Assembly: GCF_015624505.1 (NCBI RefSeq)
Contig: NZ_CP061379.1
Span: forward strand, 4,154,001-4,218,000
From: Bradyrhizobium commune
GTDB taxonomy: Bacteria; Pseudomonadota; Alphaproteobacteria; Rhizobiales; Xanthobacteraceae
Length of the DNA: 64,000 bases
Direction of reading: 5' to 3'
Every line of letters starts with the position of its first letter. Within the stretch, counting starts at the first letter, position 1. A program made the translations under genes and the position numbers. Below are positions 1 through 8,705 of the stretch, in pieces. The notes beneath the pieces are model-generated. The model ran no database searches. It had not been told where the DNA came from and saw only the letters and a list, made by a program, of their open reading frames with translations.

Positions 1-719
1 GCCCACTGGATGTCGCGCGGCTTGGCATCGAAGGTGTAGCTCGTCGTGGTGCCACCGAGCTGATAGGTCTGGCTGCCGAAGGCCGCGTAATTATACTCGA
101 GGCCGACGATCCAGTTGCGGGTGACGCCGTATTCCCAGCCGGCGCCGACGGTCCAGCCGTTGGCCCAGTGGGTCTGACCGCCGGAACCGGTGAACGGGCC
201 GACCGTGTCGGAAACCGAGAGACGGTTGTTCACGCCAGCGTAGCCGCCCTTGATGTAGAAGAGGTTGTTCTGCACGGCGAAGCCGGCGCGACCGACGACG
301 GTCGCAAGCACATTGGCACGCCATGAGAACACGTCGTCACCCGCACCGAACGCGGTGTTCGTGAACGAGCCCTTGTTGTCGAGGCCGGAGATCGTGCCTT
401 CCATGCCGAACACGTAGTTGTTGGCCTGCCAGTTGTAGCCGATCTGAGCGCCGCCCATGACGCCGGCACCGCGCTGGCGATAGCCCTGCCCCGGCACCAG
501 ATCGCCGAAGCCGCCGCTGTTGCCATTGTTGATGAACTGCTCGTTGGTCCAGGCGCCACCGATGTGGCCGCCGACATAGAAGCCGGTCCAGTTGAACAGC
601 GGCTCGATATAGGCGGGCGCCTTGGTGTAGGGACGCGCGGCGAGATCGGCGGCGGAAGCAGCGCCGGTCGAAACCAGAGCGGTCGTGCAGGCGAAGGCAG
701 CAATCAATTTGTTACGCAT
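1..719 (-). CDS. Outer-membrane beta-barrel protein (Omp25/Omp31-like), partial
   Basis: Reading leftward from an ATG at 719, the protein starts with a classical signal peptide (MRNKLIAAFACTTALVSTG, cleavage near ASAAD). It continues with FNWTGFYVGGHIGGAW, the usual first strand of the small alphaproteobacterial Omp25/RopB barrel family. Alternating aromatic and glycine-rich strands follow, such as GGAQIGYNWQ, YIKGGYAGV and GWEYGVTRNWIVGLEY. These proteins sit in the outer membrane and stabilise the envelope. The reading frame is still open at base 1, so the last strands and the C-terminal aromatic residue lie outside the window. The family call is firm; the specific role is not known. Confidence 0.9.
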   Translation of the reverse strand, partial: MRNKLIAAFACTTALVSTGAASAADLAARPYTKAPAYIEPLFNWTGFYVGGHIGGAWTNEQFINNGNSGGFGDLVPGQGYRQRGAGVMGGAQIGYNWQANNYVFGMEGTISGLDNKGSFTNTAFGAGDDVFSWRANVLATVVGRAGFAVQNNLFYIKGGYAGVNNRLSVSDTVGPFTGSGGQTHWANGWTVGAGWEYGVTRNWIVGLEYNYAAFGSQTYQLGGTTTSYTFDAKPRDIQW

Positions 720-898
720 GGTACACCCCGTGTCCTTTGATGGGCGCACGCTCACACGCAGTTCTTACTCAAATTTGAATCAAGAGAGTTAAAGCGCCGG
801 ATTGGGGCGTGGCCGACTTTGAATCCGCATGCGCTGTTGCACGCACGCAACGCAAAGCGCGCAATTTAACGCCGCGTTATCCCTACCAAATCCCTGCG

Positions 899-2158
899 CT
901 ATGGCGCAGATGCGGCCTTCGACTGCACGTGCTCGGGCCGCACACCGAGCGCGAGAAAGCGCGCCGGAATACCCTGCAGCCACGGCCAGGCGGTGATGAG
1001 GCGAACGATCAGCGGCACCTTCAGCGGCCGGTCGCCGCCCTTCAGCGCGCCGCTGATGATGTTGTTCTGCACGACCACCTGCATCGCTTGCGTCATCTTC
1101 ACCGGGAACACGCGGCGGCGACGCACGGCATCGAGCTCGTCCTCTGATGGACAGCCGGTCTTGAGCCGCTCCGCCAGCAGGTTTGCGGTCGCAACCGCAT
1201 CCTGCACGGCGAGATTGACGCCGACGCCGCCGACCGGCGACATCGCATGCGCGGCATCGCCGATGAGAAGCAGGCCAGGCCTGGTCCAGCGCGTCAGGCG
1301 GTTGATCGCGACGGTGAGGAGCTTGACGTCGTCAAAGCTCTTGACGTCGGCAATCCCGCGCCTGAGCACCGGCGCCATGCGGACGACGTCGTCGAGCAGC
1401 GCCTGCAATCCCCTCGCCTTCATCGCATCGTATTGTCCTTTGGCGATGACATAGGCGCATTGCCAATAGTCACCGCGGTCGAAGGTGATCATCATCTTGC
1501 CGGGTTCGACGCGAGCGAACAGATTTTCTGTCTCATCCGGCGTCCGGCCGGCACGGAACCACAGCACGTCCATCGGTGCGCCGATCTCCTCGACGGCAAG
1601 GCCCGCACGCTCGCGCACGGTCGAGTGACGGCCGTCGCAGGCGATGGTGAGATCGGCTGCGATGTCGACGACGCCGTCCGGCGTCCTGGCGCGCACGCCG
1701 GCGATGGTTTCACCGCTGCGGATCAGATCGACCGCCTCCGTGTTCATCATCACCTTGAGCGAGGCGAAGCGCTGGCCTTCCTGACGCAGGAAATTCAGAA
1801 AATCCCATTGCGGCATGAAGGCGATGAAGGGATATTTTGTGTCGAGCCGGCTGAGGTCCGCGATCCGCACCCGGGTGCCACCGAACAGACCGTCCATCGT
1901 CTGCAAGCGCTGATGCGGCAGCTTCAGGAATCCGTCGATCAGGCCGAGCTCGTCCATCACCTGGAGCGTCGAGGGATGCACGGTGTCGCCGCGAAAATCG
2001 CGGAAGAAATCTGCATGCTTCTCCAGAACCACGACATCGATGCCGGCGCGCCCCAGCAGATAGCCGAGCATCATGCCGGCCGGCCCGCCGCCGACGATGC
2101 AGCAGCGGACTTTTATCGCGCGCGAAGCGGGCTGTGGGTCCGTAGTCGTCGCATCCAT
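899..2158 (-). CDS. FAD-dependent monooxygenase (UbiH/PheA-type)
   Basis: This 419-residue flavoprotein has the three marks of the aromatic-hydroxylase superfamily. They are an N-terminal dinucleotide fold (VGGGPAGMMLGYLLGRAG, about residues 22-40) ending in the acidic VVLEKH, the DG motif (IACDGRHSTVRERAG, about 170-185), and the second FAD motif LLIGDAAHAMSPVGGVGVNL (about 295-315). Such enzymes hydroxylate an aromatic or quinone-like substrate using NAD(P)H and oxygen. The substrate cannot be read from the sequence. It is a single gene, with the beta-barrel gene 180 bases downstream and the caspase-like gene 110 bases upstream on the same strand. Confidence 0.88.
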   Translation of the reverse strand: MDATTTDPQPASRAIKVRCCIVGGGPAGMMLGYLLGRAGIDVVVLEKHADFFRDFRGDTVHPSTLQVMDELGLIDGFLKLPHQRLQTMDGLFGGTRVRIADLSRLDTKYPFIAFMPQWDFLNFLRQEGQRFASLKVMMNTEAVDLIRSGETIAGVRARTPDGVVDIAADLTIACDGRHSTVRERAGLAVEEIGAPMDVLWFRAGRTPDETENLFARVEPGKMMITFDRGDYWQCAYVIAKGQYDAMKARGLQALLDDVVRMAPVLRRGIADVKSFDDVKLLTVAINRLTRWTRPGLLLIGDAAHAMSPVGGVGVNLAVQDAVATANLLAERLKTGCPSEDELDAVRRRRVFPVKMTQAMQVVVQNNIISGALKGGDRPLKVPLIVRLITAWPWLQGIPARFLALGVRPEHVQSKAASAP

Positions 2159-2215
2159 GATCCGGCTCCGCTGATGCTTTGATCGCGTGCGGAGTGTAGC
2201 GCGGAGTTGATGACG

Positions 2216-2250
2216 CCGTCATGCCCCGCGAAGGCAGGGCATCCAGTACG
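2216..2250. repeat. REP-like palindromic intergenic repeat
   Basis: The arms ATGCCC and GGGCAT surround a GAAGG-containing centre and are followed by ATCCAGTACGC. This matches the short palindromes of the GTCATGCCC...GGGCATCC type scattered between genes in Bradyrhizobium. It lies between the monooxygenase and caspase-like genes and may end transcription of the latter. Confidence 0.5.
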
Positions 2251-2268
2251 CAGAAGCTCAAGACGAGC

Positions 2269-3792
2269 TCAATTGTTGCTGCGGTTGGCCGTGCGGAAGG
2301 TCTTGATCTCCGAGACGCTGCCGTCGCGATAGGTCAATTCGACCGACATGAACTGCGTCGTCGGCGGAAGCTTCTGGTAGAGCTGCATGCCGGCGGAGAT
2401 TGCGGAGGGATCCCTGAGATCGCAGGGCGGCAGCTTCAGCACCTTGTCCGGCACCGCCGTGTCGATGCCGATGCGGGCCTCGCGGATCGCGCAGCGATAC
2501 GACAGGAGGTGCGAATAGTAGACCAGGAGCCCGTTGAACTCGCGGAATGACAGCCAGCTCGTCGCGGTCATGTCGAGGATCTTGCGCTGGTCGCGGATCA
2601 GCGCCGCTTCAGGGTCGAACTTGATCGGGAACGGGCCCTGCATGTCGCCGGATTGATCGACATAGCGGACCTCGATCGTTCCGGCGGCCGCGTCCGGCGG
2701 CAATTCGATCGACGGGTTCGGCAATCGCTTGCGGGTACGCGGATCGAGCGTGTCGATGAAGCCGGTCTCGCGGAAATCGCCGTTGCCGGCCATCCGCCAG
2801 GAAATTCCGAGCGTCGGATCGGCGAAGGAGAAGGTCACGCTCCAGCCACCGTTATGGCGCGAGAAGCTCGCGATCGGCGCGTTGGTGCTCTCCTCCTTCG
2901 GCACGCGCGGCACCGACACCGGCGGCAGCGCCGCGACCTTCTGCGGTGGCGGATCGACCGGCCGCGCGGCTGCGGCCGCCGCATCCTTGGCCGCGCCGCT
3001 GAGGAAGACATCGTCGACCATCTGGTCGAAATAGACCGGCACCTGCTTGTGCTTGACGGTATCGGCCATCTCGCTGACCAGACGGCGGGTGTGCTGCGCC
3101 ACCTGCACGAGGTTCTCGCCGGGCTGGAGCAGCTCTCTCGCGAAAGTGCGCGTGAACACCGAATTGGGATTGGCATCGTCGTTGGACAGACGATCGAGCG
3201 CGGTCTGGCGGGGACCTGCCGAGAACACCGAGAAAACGCCTTCGGGCAGCTGCGTCATCGGCGCGAGCCCGCCGCCGCCAGCGACTGCGCGCGTGCCGGC
3301 ACGCTCGAACGGGTTGTTGCGGCAGGCATCGAACACCAGGATCGAGGTCCGCGCCTTCTTGTTCTGGAGACGCTCGACGATGCGGTCGGCGAGAATGGAG
3401 GCGTCGCGCACCAGCTCTTCCTGGCCTTCGGTCGCCGCCGGCACGTCGGTCGGCAGCAGATAGTTCTGGCCGGCGATCTCGAAGCCGTGACCGGCGTAGA
3501 AGAAGAACGCGGTGTCACCGGGCTCGATCGCCCGGTCGAAGGCGAGCAGCGTCTCTGAAAATTGCTGGCGGTTCTGATTTTCGGCAACCATCACCGAGAA
3601 GCCGAGCTGCTTCAGGGTATCGCCCATGGTGCGGGCGTCGTTGACGGCCTTGAGCAGCTTCGGCACGTTCTTGTAGTCATTGTTGCCGACGACGAGCGCG
3701 ACGCGCTTTTCGGCGTGCGCAGGCATCGCAAAGCCGCACAGGCTCATCGCAAGCCCAAGCACTGCCAGAATTCTGAAAAGCCGAGACGTCAT
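2269..3792 (-). CDS. Exported caspase-family (peptidase C14) protein
   Basis: The start at 3792 was chosen because it gives a clean signal peptide (MTSRLFRILAVLGLAMSLCG, then AMPAHA) behind an AGGGGAAG ribosome site; a longer frame to 3870 exists. The caspase-like p20 fold follows at about residues 28-260, beginning KRVALVVGNNDYKNVP. The catalytic dyad is visible as His102 in YAGHGFE and Cys157 in FDACRNNPFE. The C-terminal half is a beta-rich region without a recognised family. Metacaspase-like enzymes cleave after basic or acidic residues. The signal peptide places this one in the periplasm or envelope, so cytosolic cell-death functions are unlikely. Its substrate is unknown. Confidence 0.88.
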   Translation of the reverse strand: MTSRLFRILAVLGLAMSLCGFAMPAHAEKRVALVVGNNDYKNVPKLLKAVNDARTMGDTLKQLGFSVMVAENQNRQQFSETLLAFDRAIEPGDTAFFFYAGHGFEIAGQNYLLPTDVPAATEGQEELVRDASILADRIVERLQNKKARTSILVFDACRNNPFERAGTRAVAGGGGLAPMTQLPEGVFSVFSAGPRQTALDRLSNDDANPNSVFTRTFARELLQPGENLVQVAQHTRRLVSEMADTVKHKQVPVYFDQMVDDVFLSGAAKDAAAAAARPVDPPPQKVAALPPVSVPRVPKEESTNAPIASFSRHNGGWSVTFSFADPTLGISWRMAGNGDFRETGFIDTLDPRTRKRLPNPSIELPPDAAAGTIEVRYVDQSGDMQGPFPIKFDPEAALIRDQRKILDMTATSWLSFREFNGLLVYYSHLLSYRCAIREARIGIDTAVPDKVLKLPPCDLRDPSAISAGMQLYQKLPPTTQFMSVELTYRDGSVSEIKTFRTANRSNN

Positions 3793-3995
3793 CGAAAGCT
3801 TCCCCTGCACGGCGACCGATATCGGTTCCCTTCGAAATGTTCGTTGGGAACCTCGCGCCGCTGATGTCATAGTCGGTCCAGCCGTAACGAGGGTTCAACC
3901 GGCCCGGGCTGCCGTCTCAACCCTCTGGCCTATAGCAGGATCAACCGGAATCTGCTTTTTCTTGGGGCAAATTCCGTTCGGGACAAGGGGCTACC

Positions 3996-4958
3996 GTGTA
4001 TCGCTGGTGCACCGACGAGGTCGAGCCGCACGACCGCTTCGACTATTGGCGCGAGGTGCGCGCCAAGGGGCTGTTCGGGGTTACGGCGGAGCTCGAGCGC
4101 GAACGACGCGCGGACTTCTTCGGCGAATTCTCGCTGAGCCAGGTCGGCAATGGCGCCCTGGTCGAGCTGAAGGCGTCGGCCTACGCGGTCGAACGGAGCC
4201 AGACCGACATCGCCGACGCGCCAGGTGACAGCATCTGCGTCTATCAGCAGCTTGGCGGCGGCGGCTGGTTCGGCGGCATGCGTTCAGGCGATTTTGCGAT
4301 CGCCAATGGCAGCTTCGCCACCAGCCATACCGACCTGCCCTACCGCACCGCCCCGCTGGGCGCGGCCGGCTTTCACCTGCGCATCCTTAAGATCCCCGTC
4401 AGCGGTCTTGCACCGCAAGACAAGCGCATGCGCGAGCTGTCGCCCAAGCCGTTCGACGATCCCACCCTGGCGCCGCTGCTGGATGCCTGTTTCGCCGATC
4501 TCGGCGAGGCGGCTACCGACAAATGTTCATTGGCGGCCCTGCCGCTGGTGCAGGCGCTGGGCCATCTTGCGCTGATCGAGCGCGGCGTCGTCAGGCCGGG
4601 CAGCCGACGCGGACAGGGTGCGCTCCGGACCGCCCGCCTGTCGCTGGCGCGGCGCTTGATCGCGCACCACCTGAAAGACCCGGATCTGGCGCCGACGCGG
4701 GTGGCCGACCTGTTGGGCGTCTCCGTGCGCCATTTGCACATGCTGTTCGAGGACGCCGAGCGCAGCTTCTCGCAGACCGTGACGGACGAACGGCTGAAGC
4801 AGAGCCGCCGCCTGATGCAGGAAGCCCCGGAGCGGCTGATTGCCGATGTCGCCTCCGCCTGCGGTTTCGAGAGCCTCGCGACCTATTACCGGGTGTTCAA
4901 CGCGGCCTATGGAATGGCGCCCGGCGACTTCCGGGCCCAGGCGTCGGCGGCGCGCTAG
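3996..4958 (+). CDS. AraC-family transcriptional regulator
   Basis: The frame opens with GTG at 3996, five bases after an AAGGGG ribosome site. The first 200 residues resemble the AraC-binding-like domain (WREVRAKGLFGVTAELER onward), which probably senses a ligand. The last 100 residues contain the two helix-turn-helix motifs of the family: TRVADLLGVSVRHLHMLFED and IADVASACGFESLATYYRVF, ending with the usual YGMAPGDFRA. It is monocistronic, transcribed away from the caspase-like gene, with no obvious target gene beside it. The regulon and inducer are unknown. Confidence 0.92.
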   Translation: MYRWCTDEVEPHDRFDYWREVRAKGLFGVTAELERERRADFFGEFSLSQVGNGALVELKASAYAVERSQTDIADAPGDSICVYQQLGGGGWFGGMRSGDFAIANGSFATSHTDLPYRTAPLGAAGFHLRILKIPVSGLAPQDKRMRELSPKPFDDPTLAPLLDACFADLGEAATDKCSLAALPLVQALGHLALIERGVVRPGSRRGQGALRTARLSLARRLIAHHLKDPDLAPTRVADLLGVSVRHLHMLFEDAERSFSQTVTDERLKQSRRLMQEAPERLIADVASACGFESLATYYRVFNAAYGMAPGDFRAQASAAR

Positions 4959-5009
4959 CGCCCGTCGACCGCCAAGGGCGAAAAGCCAAGCCGCGCCCGC
5001 TATTTGAGC

Positions 5010-5027
5010 AAAAACCTTAAGGTTTTT
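5010..5027. terminator. Perfect A/T-flanked palindrome, possible weak terminator
   Basis: AAAAACCTT followed directly by AAGGTTTTT forms an 18-base perfect palindrome after the AraC gene. It carries a T run but has only a short CC/GG core, so it would be a weak intrinsic terminator. It could equally be a protein-binding site. Confidence 0.3.
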
Positions 5028-5050
5028 AGGGCCTTCCCGCGCCTGCTCCA

Positions 5051-5078
5051 TTGACTTTGGCCGATTCCGCCCTATGTT
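5051..5078 (+). promoter_or_regulatory. Candidate sigma70-type promoter of rhlE
   Basis: TTGACT (5051-5056) and TATGTT (5073-5078) are separated by 16 bases. Transcription would start near 5085 and give an untranslated leader of about 150 bases before the rhlE ATG at 5239. Long leaders are common for cold-induced DEAD-box helicase genes. Confidence 0.5.
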
Positions 5079-5238
5079 CCGGGTCGACGCGGCTCGGTAT
5101 CGAAGAGCGATTCCTGAGCCTTGCGCTTTGTTCGCGTGAGTCAGCACCCCCAGCTTCTTCGAGAGCGCGCCGTTTCGGGGTGGAACGCGACAGCCTTATT
5201 ACCCTCGATTCCGAACGGCGGTTTCGACCAGAGGCTCA

Positions 5239-6753
5239 ATGTCCTTTTCCAATCTCGGACTATCCGAAAAAGTCCTCGCCGCAGTGGCGGCCACCGGTTA
5301 CACCACCCCCACCCCCATCCAGGAACAGGCGATCCCCCACGTCCTCGCACGCAAGGACGTGCTCGGCATCGCCCAGACCGGCACCGGCAAGACCGCAGCG
5401 TTCGTGCTGCCGATGCTCACCATCCTCGAAAAGGGTCGCGCCCGCGCGCGCATGCCGCGTACGCTGATCCTCGAGCCGACCCGCGAGCTGGCGGCCCAGG
5501 TCAAAGAAAACTTTGATCGCTACGGCGCCGGCCAGAAACTCAACGTCGCGCTGCTGATCGGCGGCGTTTCGTTCGGCGACCAGGATGCCAAGCTGACGCG
5601 TGGCGTCGACGTGCTGATCGCGACCCCGGGCCGGCTGCTCGACCACACCGAGCGCGGCGGTCTGCTGCTCACCGGCGTGGAGCTGCTCGTCATCGACGAA
5701 GCCGACCGCATGCTGGACATGGGCTTCATTCCCGACATCGAGCGCATCTGCAAGCTCGTCCCCTTCACGCGGCAAACCCTGTTCTTCACCGCGACCATGC
5801 CGCCGGAAATCCGGCGCATCACCGAGACCTTCCTGCACAATCCGCAGAAGATCGAGGTTTCCAAGCCCGCCACCACCGCCGTGACCGTCACGCAGTCCCA
5901 GGTGCCCGCGGGGCGCGAGGCGCACGAGAAGCGCGAGCTGCTTCGCCGCCTGCTGCGCGAGGCCAAGGACCTCAAGAACGCGATCATCTTCTGCAATCGC
6001 AAGCGCGAGGTCGCGATCGTTCACAAATCGCTCCAGAAGCACGGCTTCAGCGTCGGCGCACTGCATGGCGATATGGACCAGCCGGCCCGCATGGCGGCGC
6101 TCGAACAGTTCCGCAAGGGTGAGCTGCCGCTGCTGGTGGCCTCCGACGTCGCCGCCCGTGGCCTCGACATTCCCGAGGTCAGCCACGTCTTCAATTTCGA
6201 TGTCCCCCACCATCCCGACGACTACGTCCATCGCGTCGGCCGCACCGGCCGCGCCGGCCGCACCGGCACCGCGATCTCGATCGTCACGCCGCTCGACCAG
6301 AAGTCGATGGTTGCGATCGAGAAGCTGATCGGCCAGAGCATTCCGCGCGCCGAAGGCGATTACGAGGTCCAGGCCGACAGCGGTGAGCAGAGCGAACGTC
6401 CGCGCGAGGGGCGCGGCCGGGATCGCGAACGCTCCCGCGGCGGACGCGGCAAGCCGCAACGAGGCCGCGGTCACGACCGGGAGCGCAGCCACGAGCCACG
6501 CGGCGAAAGACCCGCAGCCGAAACGCGGCCCGCAGCCGAAGCGAAGCCGGCACGCGAGGCAAGGCCTCCGCGCAACGGCAGGCCGTCGTCTGAACCGCGC
6601 CACGGCGCGCGTCAGCAAGCCAACGATTCGCATGTGCCGTCGATCGGCCGCCCCGAGCCGCGCCGCCAGCGCGAGGCCGACACGGAGCCCGGCGATCATT
6701 CGCATCTTCCGGCGTTTCTATTGCGGCCAGTGCGCTCGCCCGCCGGCGCCTGA
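5239..6753 (+). CDS. rhlE: DEAD-box ATP-dependent RNA helicase RhlE
   Basis: All helicase motifs are present in order: the Q motif (TPTPIQEQAIP), Walker A AQTGTGKT, PTRELAAQ, TPGRLLDH, the DEAD box (VIDEADRMLDMGF), TATM in motif III, HGDMDQPAR and the arginine-finger motif HRVGRTGRAGRTG. Residues 1-375 form the two RecA domains. The last 125 residues are an Arg/Gly/Pro/Glu-rich disordered tail (RGRDRERSRGGRG and similar) typical of RhlE proteins, which probably binds RNA. RhlE unwinds structured RNA in ribosome maturation and RNA decay, especially in the cold. The ATG at 5239 has AGAGG just upstream. RNase E is encoded 43 kb away in the same window. Confidence 0.95.
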   Translation: MSFSNLGLSEKVLAAVAATGYTTPTPIQEQAIPHVLARKDVLGIAQTGTGKTAAFVLPMLTILEKGRARARMPRTLILEPTRELAAQVKENFDRYGAGQKLNVALLIGGVSFGDQDAKLTRGVDVLIATPGRLLDHTERGGLLLTGVELLVIDEADRMLDMGFIPDIERICKLVPFTRQTLFFTATMPPEIRRITETFLHNPQKIEVSKPATTAVTVTQSQVPAGREAHEKRELLRRLLREAKDLKNAIIFCNRKREVAIVHKSLQKHGFSVGALHGDMDQPARMAALEQFRKGELPLLVASDVAARGLDIPEVSHVFNFDVPHHPDDYVHRVGRTGRAGRTGTAISIVTPLDQKSMVAIEKLIGQSIPRAEGDYEVQADSGEQSERPREGRGRDRERSRGGRGKPQRGRGHDRERSHEPRGERPAAETRPAAEAKPAREARPPRNGRPSSEPRHGARQQANDSHVPSIGRPEPRRQREADTEPGDHSHLPAFLLRPVRSPAGA

Positions 6754-6782
6754 AACGCAATCTCCCCACGCGTTGCGTTTCA
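6751..6782 (+). terminator. Stem-loop overlapping the rhlE stop codon
   Basis: TGAAACGCAA and TTGCGTTTCA form a perfect 10-bp stem with a 12-base loop; the first three bases are the rhlE stop codon. There is no strong T run, so termination may be partial. Confidence 0.45.
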
Positions 6783-6805
6783 ACGTTTCCAGATGATGCT
6801 CCAGC

Positions 6806-6826
6806 AACGACCGTTTACCGGTCGTT
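6806..6826. promoter_or_regulatory. Inverted repeat upstream of the GGDEF gene
   Basis: AACGACCG and CGGTCGTT are perfect 8-base arms around a TTTAC centre, 80 bases before the diguanylate cyclase start. It could be an operator or a second hairpin after rhlE; the sequence alone does not decide. Confidence 0.35.
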
Positions 6827-6906
6827 CACGATCGTCCTTTAGCCTGCGAACATAATTTAAGCATTGCAGCGATCGGCCGCGCACCGTTCGCCGTGGGGAA
6901 TGTTCC

Positions 6907-7974
6907 GTGGTCAAGGTGCTCGACGAACACGAACGCACGATGGCGTTCGCCGAGGTTGCGCTCGGTCAGATTCGATCGCTCAAGCAAACTGCAATTCCCC
7001 GCAATTACGAGATCTGGTACGTCTACGCCACCGGCTACAACGCGCCGCTCAACAAGATCATCAACGAGACGCTGGCGCGCAACGGCAAGCTGACCGAAGC
7101 CGATCTCGAGCAGATCTACGATACCTATCTCTCCCACATCAAGACGACCGACCGAATCGACAAGGTCGGCGCGCGCGTCATCGGCGAAATCGACGACGTG
7201 ATGACGGTCCTGAGCGATGCGCTCGGCATGACCGGCGCCTACGATGCGAGCCTGTCGGGCGCGACCGAAAAGCTCAACTCGGCCAAGACCCGCGAGCAGA
7301 TCAAGGCGATCGTCGAGACGCTGCTGCGCTCGACCGGCGAGATGCACGAGACCAACAAGGTGCTGGAGAACCGGCTGACCCTGTCGAAAAACGAGATCAG
7401 CAATCTCCAGCAGAGCCTCGAGGCGATCCGCGCAGAAAGCCTGACCGATCCGCTGACGGGCCTGGGCAACCGCAAATATTTCGACCGCATGATCGGCATG
7501 GCGGTGCAGAGCGCGCTCGCCTCGGGCGAGCCGCTGTCGCTGCTCTTGTTCGACATCGACCATTTCAAGTCGTTCAACGATTCCTACGGTCACCTCACCG
7601 GTGACCAGGTGCTGCGCCTGGTCGGCCTGTCCTTGAAGCAGACCATCAAGGGCCAGGACATCACCGCGCGCTACGGCGGCGAGGAGTTCGCGGTGGTGCT
7701 GCCCAACACGGCGCTGCGCCAGGCCCTTACCGTGGCCGATCACATCCGCCGCGCCGTGATGGCGAAGGAATTGAAGAAGAAGTCGACCGGCGAGATCCTC
7801 GGCCGGGTCACCATCTCCGTCGGCGTCTCCCTGCTCAAGCCCGGCGACGACACCGACGCGCTAATCGAGCGCGCGGACGCCTGCCTCTACGCTGCCAAGC
7901 GCAACGGCCGCAACCGTGTCATCTGCGAAGTCGACCCGGAGTACGCGGTCGAGACCCACAACCGGGTGGCGTGA
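6907..7974 (+). CDS. GGDEF diguanylate cyclase, soluble
   Basis: The frame starts with GTG at 6907. Residues about 180-345 form a GGDEF domain (DPLTGLGNRKYFDRM, FDIDHFKSFND and the active loop RYGGEEF), which condenses two GTP into cyclic di-GMP. The active loop is intact, so activity is likely. Residues 1-175 are mostly helical, with no membrane segment, and do not match a named sensor; a coiled-coil stretch (ENRLTLSKNEISNLQQSLEA) links them to the catalytic domain. The usual RxxD inhibitory site just before the loop reads KGQD, so product feedback may be weak. The signal it senses is unknown. Confidence 0.92.
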   Translation: MVKVLDEHERTMAFAEVALGQIRSLKQTAIPRNYEIWYVYATGYNAPLNKIINETLARNGKLTEADLEQIYDTYLSHIKTTDRIDKVGARVIGEIDDVMTVLSDALGMTGAYDASLSGATEKLNSAKTREQIKAIVETLLRSTGEMHETNKVLENRLTLSKNEISNLQQSLEAIRAESLTDPLTGLGNRKYFDRMIGMAVQSALASGEPLSLLLFDIDHFKSFNDSYGHLTGDQVLRLVGLSLKQTIKGQDITARYGGEEFAVVLPNTALRQALTVADHIRRAVMAKELKKKSTGEILGRVTISVGVSLLKPGDDTDALIERADACLYAAKRNGRNRVICEVDPEYAVETHNRVA

Positions 7975-8076
7975 GACGCAGGCAACGCGGCGGACAGCTG
8001 CCGCGCTTGACATTCCAATCTGGCGAACGACATCTTCCTCGCCGCCTCACCGCGCGTATCCGGAGGACTTGTCGTC

Positions 8077-8607
8077 TTGCCCAATCCTCACGATTTTCAC
8101 ACCCCGCAACCGTCTTACACCAAGGACGAGCTGCTGCGATCGAGCGAAGGCGGCTATTTCGGCCCCGGCAATGCGCAATTGCCGGCGCCGCCCATGCTCA
8201 TGATGGACCGCATCACCGAGATCAGCGTGGACGGCGGCGAGTTCGGCAAGGGTCATATCGTCGGCGAGTTGGATATCGCGCCGGGCCGCTGGTTCTTCGA
8301 TTGCCACTTTCGCGGTGATGCGGTCATGCCGCCCTCTCTCGGGTTGGACGCGATGTGGCAGATGATCGGCTACTGGCTCGGCTGGTCGGGATCACCGGGC
8401 AAGGGCCGCGCAATTGGTGTCGGCGAGGTGGAGTGCACGGGCGAGATCACCCCGGATGCGCAACGCGTGCGCTACGAGGTCGCCATGCGCATGGTCCGGC
8501 GCGGCAAGCTGGTGCTCGGAATTGCCGACGGCCGCGTGCTCGCCGACGGCACTTGCGTCTTCAAGGCCAAGGACATGCGCGTTGGCCTGACCAAGACCGC
8601 AGATTGA
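8077..8607 (+). CDS. fabA: 3-hydroxydecanoyl-ACP dehydratase FabA
   Basis: FabA dehydrates 3-hydroxyacyl-ACP and isomerises the trans-2-decenoyl product to cis-3, the branch point to unsaturated fatty acids. The protein (176 residues) carries the catalytic pair His77 (FDCHFRGD) and Asp91 (LGLDAMWQM), 14 residues apart as in E. coli FabA. The frame opens with TTG, nine bases after a strong CGGAGGA ribosome site; no ATG fits. In the active-site loop the usual MPGCLGLD reads MPPSLGLD. The partner fabB is not next to it, although fabA and fabB are often adjacent. It may be one of several paralogues, and its isomerase activity should not be assumed. Confidence 0.88.
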   Translation: MPNPHDFHTPQPSYTKDELLRSSEGGYFGPGNAQLPAPPMLMMDRITEISVDGGEFGKGHIVGELDIAPGRWFFDCHFRGDAVMPPSLGLDAMWQMIGYWLGWSGSPGKGRAIGVGEVECTGEITPDAQRVRYEVAMRMVRRGKLVLGIADGRVLADGTCVFKAKDMRVGLTKTAD

Positions 8608-8615
8608 ACTCTTGT

Positions 8616-8705
8616 CGGGTGGGCAAAGGCGCGCTTGCGCCGTACCTACCATGTCGCAAGACTATTGCCCTAACGGTGGGCACGCTTCGCTTTACCCACC
8701 CTACG
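8616..8705. repeat. Pair of GTGGGCAAAGCG-type palindromic repeats
   Basis: One copy (about 8616-8653, GGGTGGGCAAAGGCGCGC and its imperfect complement) and a second, inverted copy (about 8673-8705, GGTGGGCACGCTTCGC then TTTACCCACCC) lie back to back between fabA and the TfoX-like gene. This is a very common Bradyrhizobium intergenic element. The second copy forms the 3' end of the TfoX-like reading frame. Confidence 0.7.
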
